Assembly: GCA_027483505.1 (NCBI GenBank)
Contig: JAIXUP010000018.1
Location: 1 to 64,000 of the forward strand
Direction: 5' to 3'
DNA: 64,000 nucleotides
Source: Hyphomicrobiales bacterium
GTDB taxonomy: Bacteria > Pseudomonadota > Alphaproteobacteria > Rhizobiales > Beijerinckiaceae
Below the pieces are notes generated by a model, which was not told where the DNA came from, searched no databases, and saw only the letters and a program-made list of their open reading frames with translations. The position numbers were made by a program, and so were the translations under genes. Of this stretch, positions 47,078-55,270 are shown one piece after another (the first letter of the stretch is position 1; each line of letters starts with the position of its first letter).

Positions 47078-47906
47078 TGGCGCTGCCATGCCAGGGGATC
47101 AGCAGCCTGCGCAGGATGCCGATGGACCAATAAAGCAGGAAGCCGAGCATCGACATATGGATCAGGATGGCGAACATCTCGTCCATCTCAAACGCGTTCA
47201 TGCGTTCGATCAGCATGCGGCCGAGGCCGAGATTGCCGCCCAGATATTCGCCCACGATCGCGCCGATGATCGCCAGCACGATGCCGACCTCAAGGCCGGT
47301 GATGATGTAAGGCAGGGCTGAGGGCAGTTCGAGGCGGCGGAAAATCTGCCAGCGCGTCGCATTCAGCGAGGTCATCACGTCGCGATGGCCCTCATCGATC
47401 GACTTCACCCCGAGGACCGTGTTGGTCAGGATCGGGAAGAAGGCGAGCACGGCGGCGACGATCACCTTGGAGGTGACGCCGAAGCCGAACCAGACCACGA
47501 ACAGCGGCACCAGCGCCACTTTCGGAATCACCTGCGTCGCCACGATGAACGGATTGAGCGTCAACTCAAGCCAGCGGACGCGGGCGATGGCGACGCCGAG
47601 GCCGACCCCGATGATGATGGCCCAGCCAAAGCCCGCCAGCGTCGCGTACAGCGTCCAGTAGGTGTGGTTCCAGCCACGCGGGTTGGTCATCAGACGAAGC
47701 CACTCGGTCCAGACATCGGCGGGCGCCGGCAGGATGAAGTGCGATATGCCCGACCATTTGACGTAGACATGCCAGAGCCCGATCAGCGCCGCGAGCAGGA
47801 TCGGGGTTGTGATCCACGGCAGCAGGCCTTCGCGCATGCCGCGGCGGCGGGCGAGAGCGTCAGAGGGCGGCGTTCCGACCGGCGCAAGGTCACTCATGGA
47901 GGTCAC
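47070..47906 (-). CDS. SsuC/TauC-type ABC transporter permease
   Basis: The 278-residue inner-membrane protein has about six hydrophobic helices. The ATPase-contact loop reads IDEGHRDVMTSLNATRWQIFRRLELPSALP in pieces typical of the sulphonate/nitrate/taurine permease family. LPYIITGLEVGIVLAIIGAIVGEYLGG and LLYWSIGILRRLLIPWH follow at the C-terminus. The ATPase gene is 51 bases upstream in the same direction. It is expected to carry the ligand of the binding protein at 43843. Confidence 0.9.
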   Translation of the reverse strand: MTSMSDLAPVGTPPSDALARRRGMREGLLPWITTPILLAALIGLWHVYVKWSGISHFILPAPADVWTEWLRLMTNPRGWNHTYWTLYATLAGFGWAIIIGVGLGVAIARVRWLELTLNPFIVATQVIPKVALVPLFVVWFGFGVTSKVIVAAVLAFFPILTNTVLGVKSIDEGHRDVMTSLNATRWQIFRRLELPSALPYIITGLEVGIVLAIIGAIVGEYLGGNLGLGRMLIERMNAFEMDEMFAILIHMSMLGFLLYWSIGILRRLLIPWHGSARR

Positions 47907-47957
47907 TCATGGCATCGCCCCTGTGGCACACGCTCCACCCCATCCCGCATGCGCGTC

Positions 47958-48764
47958 TCACGAGATGGCGGCAAGGCGCTGGCGCAGCGCCAGCGCGATG
48001 TCCTGGAAGACAGCTGCCGACTGCACTTCCGAGCGGCGCGGCCTGGGAATCGGCACATCCATGATGGTGTCGATCCTGCCGGGGCGGGGCGACAGCAGCA
48101 CGATCCGGTCGGCCAGGAAGACCGCTTCCGAGATCGAATGGGTGACCAGGATGATGGTCTTGCCGGTGTCCATCCAGATGCGCTGCAATTCGAGGTTCAT
48201 GGCGTCCCGCGTCATGGCGTCGAGCGCTCCGAAGGGCTCATCCATCAACAGGATCTTCGGATCATAGGACAAGGCCCGCGCAATCGCCGCGCGCTGGCGC
48301 ATCCCGCCTGACAGTTCGCGCGGCCAGCGCCGTTCGAAGCCGCCGATGCCGACCAGACGGCACAATTCATGAGCCTTCGCCCGGCGCTCGGCCCGCACCA
48401 TCCCTTTCAGTTCGAGCGGCAGCGCGATGTTGTCCTCGATGCTGAGCCAGGGAAACAGGTTCGCGTCCTGAAACACCATGCCAAGCTCGGACACCGCCTC
48501 GGGCCGACGCTGCTCACCCCGCCAGAGCAGCTGCCCCTCCACCATTAGGCGGCCGGAGGTCGGGGCGATCAGCCCGCCGACCATGCGCAGCAGCGTGGTC
48601 TTGCCGCAGCCGGACGGTCCCAGAAGCACGACGAACTCACCCTCCGCCACGCTCAGATCAGTGGGCGACAGGGCGTGGACGGGCCGGTCCCGCGTGCCAT
48701 ACCATTTCTCGATTCCGGACAGGACGATGGCGGGCTGCGCGGCTGTCATCGGCACATGGTCCAT
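47958..48764 (-). CDS. SsuB/TauB-type ABC transporter ATP-binding protein
   Basis: The 268-residue ATPase shows Walker A GPSGCGKTTLLRMVGGLI, the Q-loop FQDANLFPWLSIEDNI, signature ELSGGMRQRAAIARAL, Walker B ILLMDEPFGALDAMTR and the switch region LVTHSISEAVFLADR. All are intact. The ATG at 48764 lies 10 bases after GGAG; a second ATG five codons later is possible. The Shine-Dalgarno sequence lies in the decayed gene immediately upstream, so this gene is probably transcribed from the promoter of the racemase-like gene at 49879. Confidence 0.92.
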   Translation of the reverse strand: MDHVPMTAAQPAIVLSGIEKWYGTRDRPVHALSPTDLSVAEGEFVVLLGPSGCGKTTLLRMVGGLIAPTSGRLMVEGQLLWRGEQRRPEAVSELGMVFQDANLFPWLSIEDNIALPLELKGMVRAERRAKAHELCRLVGIGGFERRWPRELSGGMRQRAAIARALSYDPKILLMDEPFGALDAMTRDAMNLELQRIWMDTGKTIILVTHSISEAVFLADRIVLLSPRPGRIDTIMDVPIPRPRRSEVQSAAVFQDIALALRQRLAAIS

Positions 48765-48769
48765 TCAGT

Positions 48770-49109
48770 CCGGTCTCCACAGGGCGAGGCGTCGCCCCAG
48801 CGCGCACCGGCGACAGGATGCGCCGGAAACCCTCGACGCGGCCGGCCTCATCCATGTGCGCCGACGACAAGGCGAACGCGAGAACCATATTGGACGAGAA
48901 CACCGGTTTGCCAAGCTGCTGCGCGACAACAAAGGGCAGGCCCGGCAGGCCCGTACAGCCGATCAGGACGGGATCTGCGCCGGCGTCGTCGAGGCGGGCG
49001 GCCGCATCAGCCGGGAACAAGCGGTCGATCCCGCGCAGGGATTGCCCATCGGCGTGATCAGGCCAAGCAAAGGGCCATAGACCCCGCCATTGCTCGCGGT
49101 GCGGTCCAT
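48770..49109 (-). pseudogene. Decayed Asp/Glu-racemase-superfamily (maleate-isomerase-like) gene
   Basis: From an ATG at 49109 that overlaps the stop of the intact gene upstream (TGATG), the frame reads VYGPLLGLITPMGNP, like the N-terminus of maleate isomerase/arylmalonate decarboxylase proteins. The match then jumps to another frame that reads ARLDDAGADPVLIGCTGLPG, then QQLGKPVFSSNMVLAFAL, which is the C-terminal quarter of the same family. About 140 residues including the first catalytic cysteine are missing and the frame is shifted. I take it as a paralogue destroyed by an internal deletion. The minus frame continues to 48658, inside the ABC ATPase gene. Confidence 0.6.
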
Positions 49110-49879
49110 CACGATCCGCTCGTGCGGGCGAGTTGGTCCTTCCAATGGGCGCCGCGCGTCCAGGCGCGCAGGGCCTCTGGCGTATCCACCGACGGATCGC
49201 GGAAGGCCACGGCACGCCAGGCGACGCAGAGCATGCAGGAGAGCACCGGCGCCCTGCCGATTGTGGGATGGTTGGCGATCGACTGCAGGGTCGGCATGCC
49301 GGTGCCCAGCATCAGGACCGCATCGACATCGGCGTCGCTCAGACCGGCCAGCGCCTCATCCGCTGCCCCGGCGGAGAGCGAATAGATGGGGTGAAAGGCG
49401 CTCGTTTCGCGATAGGCGCTGACCTCGGCCACAACCTCGAAGCCGCGGGACGTCCAGTAGCCTGCGCTCTCCTGATCAAGCGCGGAGTTGTAGGGCGAGA
49501 CCAGCGCGATCCGCCGTGCGCCAAGGCGGTTCAGCGCGTCCACCGAGGCGCTCGCGCCGGACAGGGCCGGCACGCCGGTTGCAGCACTGATGCCGGCCAG
49601 CAAGGCGTCCTCGCGCTCCACGCCGATGAGATAGGACGACCCTGTGCAGGCAAGCGCGACGACATCCACGGGCGCATTGGCGAACTGGGACAGGATTGCG
49701 GGAAACTGGTCCATGTAATCCAGCAGCCGCTCCGAGATCGTTGGCCTTCCACTGGTCATGCGGGCGTTGATGACGGCATAGCCGGGCGGGGTCAGGATCG
49801 CCATTTCCGGCTCGACCGTGGTGTTGGCCTGGGGTGTGAAGACCCCGATCAGACCCTTGGGCGCATAGGCGACGCTCAC
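49109..49879 (-). CDS. Asp/Glu racemase superfamily protein (maleate-isomerase/AMDase-like)
   Basis: I choose the GTG at 49879, after GGGAG, giving 256 residues that start VSVAYAPKGLIGVFTPQANT; the open frame extends 30 codons further without family similarity. The first catalytic cysteine region is present (VVALACTGSSYLIG), as is LGARRIALVSPYNSALDQ. At the second cysteine position, where the family has (S)CT, this protein reads MLGTGMPTL, so that cysteine is replaced by glycine. Two-cysteine members are racemases or cis-trans isomerases; one-cysteine members include decarboxylases, though AMDase keeps the other cysteine. It heads the operon of the ABC ATPase and permease. The reaction is unknown. 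Confidence 0.75.
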   Translation of the reverse strand: MSVAYAPKGLIGVFTPQANTTVEPEMAILTPPGYAVINARMTSGRPTISERLLDYMDQFPAILSQFANAPVDVVALACTGSSYLIGVEREDALLAGISAATGVPALSGASASVDALNRLGARRIALVSPYNSALDQESAGYWTSRGFEVVAEVSAYRETSAFHPIYSLSAGAADEALAGLSDADVDAVLMLGTGMPTLQSIANHPTIGRAPVLSCMLCVAWRAVAFRDPSVDTPEALRAWTRGAHWKDQLARTSGS

Positions 49880-49989
49880 CGCCCGCTCCCGATGCTGCAG
49901 GGCGCGGGTCGGGAAAGGCTGGGCAGCACGACGGACATCACGATCATGCCTGTACGATTGACAAAACAACCCGGAGTTTGCAACCGGCG

Positions 49990-51519
49990 TCAGACGCTGT
50001 CGCTCACCCGGCTGCGGTAGGACAAGGCCTCGGCGAGATGAAGCCGCGCGACCTTGTCCTCGCCGTCGAGATCAGCCAGCGTCCGCGCCACCTTGAGCAC
50101 CCGATGGTAGCCGCGGGCCGTGAGCTTCATGGCGTCCGCCGCATCACGCAGCAGTTTCAGACCCGAGGCGTCCGGCCTGACGACGTCGTCCAGCACCTGC
50201 GGTGGGGCGGCGGCATTGGTCATGACCGCGGGCATGCCGAGGGCGTCATAGCGGTCGCGCTGGCGCAGGCGCGCTGCGGCAACACGAACGGCGACCTCGG
50301 CGGAGCCCTCGGCCGGAGCCGGAAGGGTCAGGTCGGCGGCGCTGACGGCGGGCACGTCGATCGCCAGATCGATGCGGTCCATCAGGGGTCCGGAAATGCG
50401 CGCCAGATACTGGGCCATGCAACGCTCGTTGGGCTGGCGCTTGCAGGCGAAGCCGGGTTCGGTCGCGCGTCCGCAGCGGCACGGGTTCATGGCGGCCACC
50501 AGCTGGAAGCGGGCCGGGTAGGTCACGCGGTGGTTGGCGCGGCTGATCAGCACCTCGCCGGTCTCGATCGGCTGGCGCAGCGCGTCCAGCACCTGGGGCT
50601 GGAATTCGGGCAGTTCATCGAGAAACAGCACGCCCCGGTGCGCCAGCGAGACCTCGCCGGGCTTGGCCTGCAGGCCGCCGCCCACCAGCGCCGCCATCGA
50701 GGCGGAGTGATGCGGCGCCCGGAAAGGGCGCCGATCGGTCAGCGCGCCGTTCTCGATCAGCCCAGCGACGGAATGCACCATCGAGACATCGAGCAGTTCA
50801 CGCGGGGCAAGCGGCGGCAGGATCGACGGCAGGCGGCTCGCCAGCATCGATTTGCCGGCGCCCGGCGGCCCGTTCATGAGGAGGGCATGGCCGCCGGCGG
50901 CCGCGATCTCCAGCACGCGCTTGGCCATGTCCTGACCCTTGATGTCGCGTAGATCCGGCAGGTTCGGCGGCATCGTCGCCATCGCCGCGACCGGCTTCGC
51001 CATCAACTGGATGCCGCGCATGTGGTTGGCCAGCTGGATCAGGGTCTGCGGCGCGAGAACCTCAAGCTCGGCCGAGGCCCAGGCCGCCTCCGCCCCGCAG
51101 GCGGCCGGGCAGATCAGGCCATGACCGCGCGCATTGGCTGCGACAGCGGCCGGCAGCACGCCCGTGACGGTGCTGATGGCGCCGTCGAGCGCAAGTTCGC
51201 CGAGAACCGTGTAGCCGCCGAGCGCGTCGGCCGGGATCGCGCCGATCGCGGACATGATGCCAAGCGCGATCGGCAGATCATAGTGGCTGCCTTCCTTGGG
51301 CATGTCCGCCGGTGCGAGGTTGACGGTCAGCCGCTTGTTGGGCAACGCGAGCCCGGAGGCGATCAGCGCCGAGCGCACGCGTTCCTTGCTCTCCGCGACA
51401 GCCTTGTCGCCCAGGCCGACAAGGACGAAGTTCACGCCGCCCGGGCTGACCTGCACCTGAACATCGACGGCGCGCGCCTCGATGCCTTCGAACGCCACCG
51501 TCGCGACCCGTGTCACCAT
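49990..51519 (-). CDS. comM: YifB/ComM family Mg-chelatase-like AAA+ ATPase
   Basis: The 509-residue protein starts at the ATG at 51519; the frame extends 42 codons upstream without family similarity. The N-terminal Lon-like domain begins TRVATVAFEGIEARAVDVQV and contains LAPADMPKEGSHYDLPIALG. The AAA+ core has Walker A GPPGAGKSMLASRLP and Walker B VLFLDELPEF, with the zinc-like cluster region MNPCRCGRATEP. A C-terminal helical domain contains ARGYHRVLKVARTLADL. ComM acts as a hexameric helicase for branch migration during natural transformation in Vibrio; in alphaproteobacteria its role is less clear. It stands alone, 110 bases upstream of the racemase-like gene. Confidence 0.92.
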   Translation of the reverse strand: MVTRVATVAFEGIEARAVDVQVQVSPGGVNFVLVGLGDKAVAESKERVRSALIASGLALPNKRLTVNLAPADMPKEGSHYDLPIALGIMSAIGAIPADALGGYTVLGELALDGAISTVTGVLPAAVAANARGHGLICPAACGAEAAWASAELEVLAPQTLIQLANHMRGIQLMAKPVAAMATMPPNLPDLRDIKGQDMAKRVLEIAAAGGHALLMNGPPGAGKSMLASRLPSILPPLAPRELLDVSMVHSVAGLIENGALTDRRPFRAPHHSASMAALVGGGLQAKPGEVSLAHRGVLFLDELPEFQPQVLDALRQPIETGEVLISRANHRVTYPARFQLVAAMNPCRCGRATEPGFACKRQPNERCMAQYLARISGPLMDRIDLAIDVPAVSAADLTLPAPAEGSAEVAVRVAAARLRQRDRYDALGMPAVMTNAAAPPQVLDDVVRPDASGLKLLRDAADAMKLTARGYHRVLKVARTLADLDGEDKVARLHLAEALSYRSRVSDSV

Positions 51520-51803
51520 GATCCGAAACGCTCCAAGACAGCGCCCTGCGCGCTTCGATCGAACTGCCTGACCTGATTTAGGGCGGCGGCGCGGCGCAGG
51601 CAAGAACAGGGCAGGAACGTCTGCTGCCCGCGTTCTCTGCGGCATGAGCCTTGCTCGGTGTTTGGCGAACGTTCAGCCGGAGTTCACCGAAGGCTGGCTA
51701 ACAGAAAAAACAGAGTTTGCGTGTCCTGTCTTGACGAGCATGAGAGCGTCGTTGGCCGTCAGGGTTCGCTCGAGAAGTGCCAGCGACCCGGACGAGACGC
51801 CCC

Positions 51804-53609
51804 ATGAGTGACGCCACGTCGACCCTCCCTCACGACAAGCCCACCGGCATGGCCAATGATCTTGCGGCTGCGCGCGTCTTTTTCGCGCTGTCCCGCGGCT
51901 GGTGGTCGGGCCCGACCAGGCGCAGGGCCTGGTTCTGGACCCTCGCTCTTGGAACCATGATCCTGCTCAATGTCGGGGTCAATGTCGGCGTCAACGCCTG
52001 GCACGGCTGGTTCTTCAACGCGCTCGAGAAGAAGGACAGCGCCACCGCCGGGATGGCCATCCTGGCCTTTCCGCTGATCGTCGTGGTCGTCTCGGGCGTC
52101 GGCGTGATGATCCTGAAGACGCGCGAGACCCTGCAGGTGTACTGGCGGCAATGGCTGTCGGCGAAGCTGATCGACATGTGGGTGGCACGGCGGCGCTTCC
52201 AGCGCCTGTCACCCGCCGGCCTTGAACCGGCCAATCCGGAATACCGCATCGCCGACGACGTGCGCTGGGCCACCGAACCGCTCGTCGATTTCGCCATCGG
52301 CCTTCTGGCGGCGGTGATCACGGTGATCACCTTCGTCGGCATCCTGTGGAGCATCGGCGGGGGCCTGACCATCGGCAGCGGCGCGGGCGCGTTCACGATT
52401 CCAGCCTATCTCGTGCTGGCGGCGGTCGCCTACGGCATCTCGATCTCCTCGCTCATGCTGCTGGTCGGCCGGCACCTGCCCCGGCGCTATGCCCGACGCA
52501 ACGAGTCCGAGGCGAAATTCCGCTTCGGGCTGATGCGCCTGCGCGATTCAGCCGACGCCATCGCCATCGGCGGCGGCCAGCACAGCGAGCGCCGCGCCAT
52601 CGGCGCGACCTATGACACCTTGGCGCAGCGCTGGCTGGCGGTGATCAAGGAGCGGGTCAAGCTGACCTGGATCACCAACAGCAATGGCGCGCTTGTCCCC
52701 GTGATTCCGCTGCTGCTCGCGGCCCCGAAATACATGTCGGGCGAGCTCAGCCTCGGCGGCGTGATGCAGGTTGCGGCGGCCTTCGTGCAGGTTCAGATCG
52801 CCTTCAACTGGATCGTCGAGAACTTCATGCGCATCGCCGAATGGCTGGCCTCCGCGCGGCGCGTCAACGATCTCGCCCAGTCGATCGAAGCACTCGAAGC
52901 GCTGCCGGCCGAGGTGGTCGGCGGACCGCGGCAGATGGCCGGAGCGCCCGGCATCCTTGCAGCCCATGAGCTGGTGCTGAGGGACCGGGACGGCCATGCG
53001 ATCACGACGCCGCTCTCCTTCGAGCTTCGTTCGGGCCAGAGCCTGCATCTCGGCAATCTCAGCAGCGAGGCGGCCAGCGCCGCCTTGCGGGCGATCGCAG
53101 ACCAGTGGAGCTGGGGCAGCGGCGTGGTCGCCCGCGCGCCGGAGGCCAGCATCGCCGCCGCCGCGCGCCGCATGCGCTGGGCGGAGAGCCCGCTGTCGGA
53201 CATCCTGTCGGGTCCGGGCGGCGACGAGGCAGCCCAGACAGCGGCGCTGGCCCGCGTCGGCCTCGGACGCCTGTCGAACCTGCTGTCCGACACGGCCGAC
53301 TGGGACAGGGTTCTGACCGAAGCCGAGCGCCAGCGTCTGGCGCTGGCGCGGATCCATCTGGCGCAACCCGACATCGTGCTGATCGACGACGCCCTGCATG
53401 CGCTCGACGAGGCGGATGCCGCAGCGCTCTTTGCCGATCTGCGCGCCAGCCTGCCCAAGGCGATGATCGTGACGGCCGGCAGCTCCGCCGTGCTCGCAGC
53501 CGCCGCCGACACTGTGCTCGGATCGCCCGCCGCCGTGCTTGCGGCGCCGGCCGGACTGGATGTCCTGACGCTGCCGCCCCGCCGGGCCCGGCGCAAACCC
53601 GTTGCATGA
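51804..53609 (+). CDS. ABC_membrane_2/SbmA-type transporter with a degenerate nucleotide-binding domain
   Basis: The 601-residue protein resembles YddA-type half transporters: membrane domain (about 20-340) with WHGWFFNALEKKD, YWRQWLSAKLIDMW, NPEYRIADDVRWATEPLVDF and WIVENFMRIAEWLASARRVN, then an ATPase-like domain. In that second part the P-loop GxxGxGK(S/T) is gone: the position reads LHLGNLSSEAASAALRAIAD. The signature is LTEAERQRLALARIHL instead of LSxGExQRLAxAR. Walker B is IVLIDDALHALDEAD, with Asp in place of the catalytic Glu. ATP hydrolysis is therefore unlikely. SbmA/BacA relatives lack an ATPase and are proton-driven peptide importers, so this may be an intermediate form. A GTG nine codons upstream is an alternative start. 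Confidence 0.8.
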   Translation: MSDATSTLPHDKPTGMANDLAAARVFFALSRGWWSGPTRRRAWFWTLALGTMILLNVGVNVGVNAWHGWFFNALEKKDSATAGMAILAFPLIVVVVSGVGVMILKTRETLQVYWRQWLSAKLIDMWVARRRFQRLSPAGLEPANPEYRIADDVRWATEPLVDFAIGLLAAVITVITFVGILWSIGGGLTIGSGAGAFTIPAYLVLAAVAYGISISSLMLLVGRHLPRRYARRNESEAKFRFGLMRLRDSADAIAIGGGQHSERRAIGATYDTLAQRWLAVIKERVKLTWITNSNGALVPVIPLLLAAPKYMSGELSLGGVMQVAAAFVQVQIAFNWIVENFMRIAEWLASARRVNDLAQSIEALEALPAEVVGGPRQMAGAPGILAAHELVLRDRDGHAITTPLSFELRSGQSLHLGNLSSEAASAALRAIADQWSWGSGVVARAPEASIAAAARRMRWAESPLSDILSGPGGDEAAQTAALARVGLGRLSNLLSDTADWDRVLTEAERQRLALARIHLAQPDIVLIDDALHALDEADAAALFADLRASLPKAMIVTAGSSAVLAAAADTVLGSPAAVLAAPAGLDVLTLPPRRARRKPVA

Positions 53610-53654
53610 GCTGTTTTCCGCGCCGCCCCTGTCAGCGAGACTGAGGGCCGCGTC

Positions 53655-54236
53655 ATGATGGAGAGAACGATGAGACTGAATGACTGGGACGGCTACTGGG
53701 GCCTGCGCGTGGCGGAATGCCCCTGCGATGTCCACTTCGTCGAATGGCTGGAAGAGAACGCCATCACCGGCAAGACGATCTTTCATTTCGGCTCCGGCGG
53801 CCATCACTATGTCGGCATCCGCTGTGCCGAACCGGAGCTGAACAACGCGGTCCTGTCGATCAACGCCTCGTCGCCGGACTACGACGCCTTCATGAAGCTG
53901 GCCAAGGAGCAGCCCGAGCTGCTGCACAGCTACACCTGCTACTTCGGCGACATCTACACCACCAATGCGAAGCTCCTGCCCCGTTTCGATGTCGTCACGC
54001 TGTTCCATTCCTGCGAGTTCCGCAGCGAGAAGAACGACGCCTATGGCGCGCTCACCGACCTTGAGGTGATGGAGCTGTTCGTGGATCAGCTCGATCCGGG
54101 CGGCCATGTGCTGTTCTACACCGGCTCATTCGCCTTCGAGACGGCGAAGCCGGTCATCGCGGCGCTCGAAAAATCCCGCCCTGTCGAGAAGGTTGGCCTC
54201 TTCAAGACATTGCTGGTCTACCGTAAGAAGGCATGA
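53655..54236 (+). CDS. Methyltransferase-like protein, function unknown
   Basis: The protein has 193 residues from the ATG at 53655, which follows GAGGG by seven bases; an ATG at 53670 is an alternative. The segment KTIFHFGSGGHHYVGIRCAE looks like the first strand and glycine loop of a Rossmann-type SAM methyltransferase. FDVVTLFHSCEF fits strand 4, and DQLDPGGHVLFYTGSFAFE fits strand 5. No specific methyltransferase family is recognised, and the short length suggests a minimal fold. It stands between the degenerate ABC protein and the YbhN-like gene, all on the plus strand, so an envelope-related role is possible but only guessed. Confidence 0.6.
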   Translation: MMERTMRLNDWDGYWGLRVAECPCDVHFVEWLEENAITGKTIFHFGSGGHHYVGIRCAEPELNNAVLSINASSPDYDAFMKLAKEQPELLHSYTCYFGDIYTTNAKLLPRFDVVTLFHSCEFRSEKNDAYGALTDLEVMELFVDQLDPGGHVLFYTGSFAFETAKPVIAALEKSRPVEKVGLFKTLLVYRKKA

Positions 54237-54319
54237 CCCCTGCGTCGCTCCGACGCCGGGCGGGCCATCGGCGGCCGGTGGCCGGCAGGCTGGATTGGCG
54301 CAATCAGGATGGGTGAACG

Positions 54320-55267
54320 GTGACGCCGCAGGCGAGGGGCCGATGGTGGTGGCTGGGGCCGGCTGCGAGCGTCACGATCTTCGTGGTCTCGATCGCGGTC
54401 CTCTATGTCATCCTGCAGGAGATCGACAGCGCCAAGGTCCTGGCCGCGCTGGCCGAGACCGGCCGCGACAAGCTGCTGCTCGCCTTCGGCTTCACAGTGC
54501 TGAGCTATCTTCTGCTCACCTTCTACGACGCTCTGGCGCTGAAGCGGCTCGGCCTTTCGATCCCCTACCGCACCACGGCGCTTGGATCGTACACGAGCTT
54601 CTCCATCTCGTTCACACTGGGCTTTCCCCTCGTGACGGCCGGCACCGTCCGCTACTGGATCTATTCGGGCCGGGGCGTGCGCACTGCCGAGGTCGCCAAG
54701 ATCACGGTCATCGTCGGGTTGACCTTCTGGCTCGGGATGGCGGCCGTGCTCGGCGTCGCCCTGGCCTACTCCGCCGACAGCCTTGCCGGTCTGGCCCGGA
54801 CAACCGCGCCCATCATGCAAGGCATCGGGGCGGCCATCCTCGCCATCGTGATCGGCTACCTGATCTGGGTCGCGGGCGGCGAGCGCGCCATCGAGGTGCG
54901 CGGCTGGCGGCTGGAGATGCCGGGAGCGTGGATGAGTTTCGGGCAGATCCTGATCGGGGCCGCAGATGTCTGCGCTGCGGCGGCTGTGCTGTATGTGCTG
55001 CTTCCGGCGGGGCACGGCCTCGCCTACGAGGCTTTCCTCGCCATCTACGTCTTCGCCTGCGTGGTCGGCATCGCCAGCCATCTTCCCGGCGGCGTCGGGG
55101 CGTTCGAGGCGGTCATGCTGATCGGACTGGCGCACCTGCCGCGCGAGCCGGTGCTCAGCGCGCTGCTGCTGTTCCGGCTGATCTACTACATCGCACCCTT
55201 CGTCCTCGCCCTCATGCTGCTCGGGCTTTACGAGGTGAGCAAGCGGCTCAGCGCACGGCCGCGCTGA
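54320..55267 (+). CDS. YbhN/UPF0104-type membrane protein (LPG synthase transmembrane domain)
   Basis: The 315-residue protein, with GTG start, is an inner-membrane protein of about eight helices. Markers of the YbhN/MprF flippase-like family are TALGSYTSFSISFTLGFPLVTAGTVRYWIY, quoted here as a region near residue 75-105, and the C-terminal GIASHLPGGVGAFEAVML. There is no C-terminal aminoacyl-transferase domain, so it is not a complete MprF. Such proteins are linked to lipid or polysaccharide-precursor movement. Its end is three bases from the convergent ppk2 gene. Confidence 0.82.
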   Translation: MTPQARGRWWWLGPAASVTIFVVSIAVLYVILQEIDSAKVLAALAETGRDKLLLAFGFTVLSYLLLTFYDALALKRLGLSIPYRTTALGSYTSFSISFTLGFPLVTAGTVRYWIYSGRGVRTAEVAKITVIVGLTFWLGMAAVLGVALAYSADSLAGLARTTAPIMQGIGAAILAIVIGYLIWVAGGERAIEVRGWRLEMPGAWMSFGQILIGAADVCAAAAVLYVLLPAGHGLAYEAFLAIYVFACVVGIASHLPGGVGAFEAVMLIGLAHLPREPVLSALLLFRLIYYIAPFVLALMLLGLYEVSKRLSARPR

Positions 55268-55270
55268 CGC

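Noticed and set aside
54320-55267. YbhN-like protein as MprF lysyl-phosphatidylglycerol synthase
   Set aside because: Only the transmembrane part is present; the C-terminal aminoacyl-transferase domain is absent.
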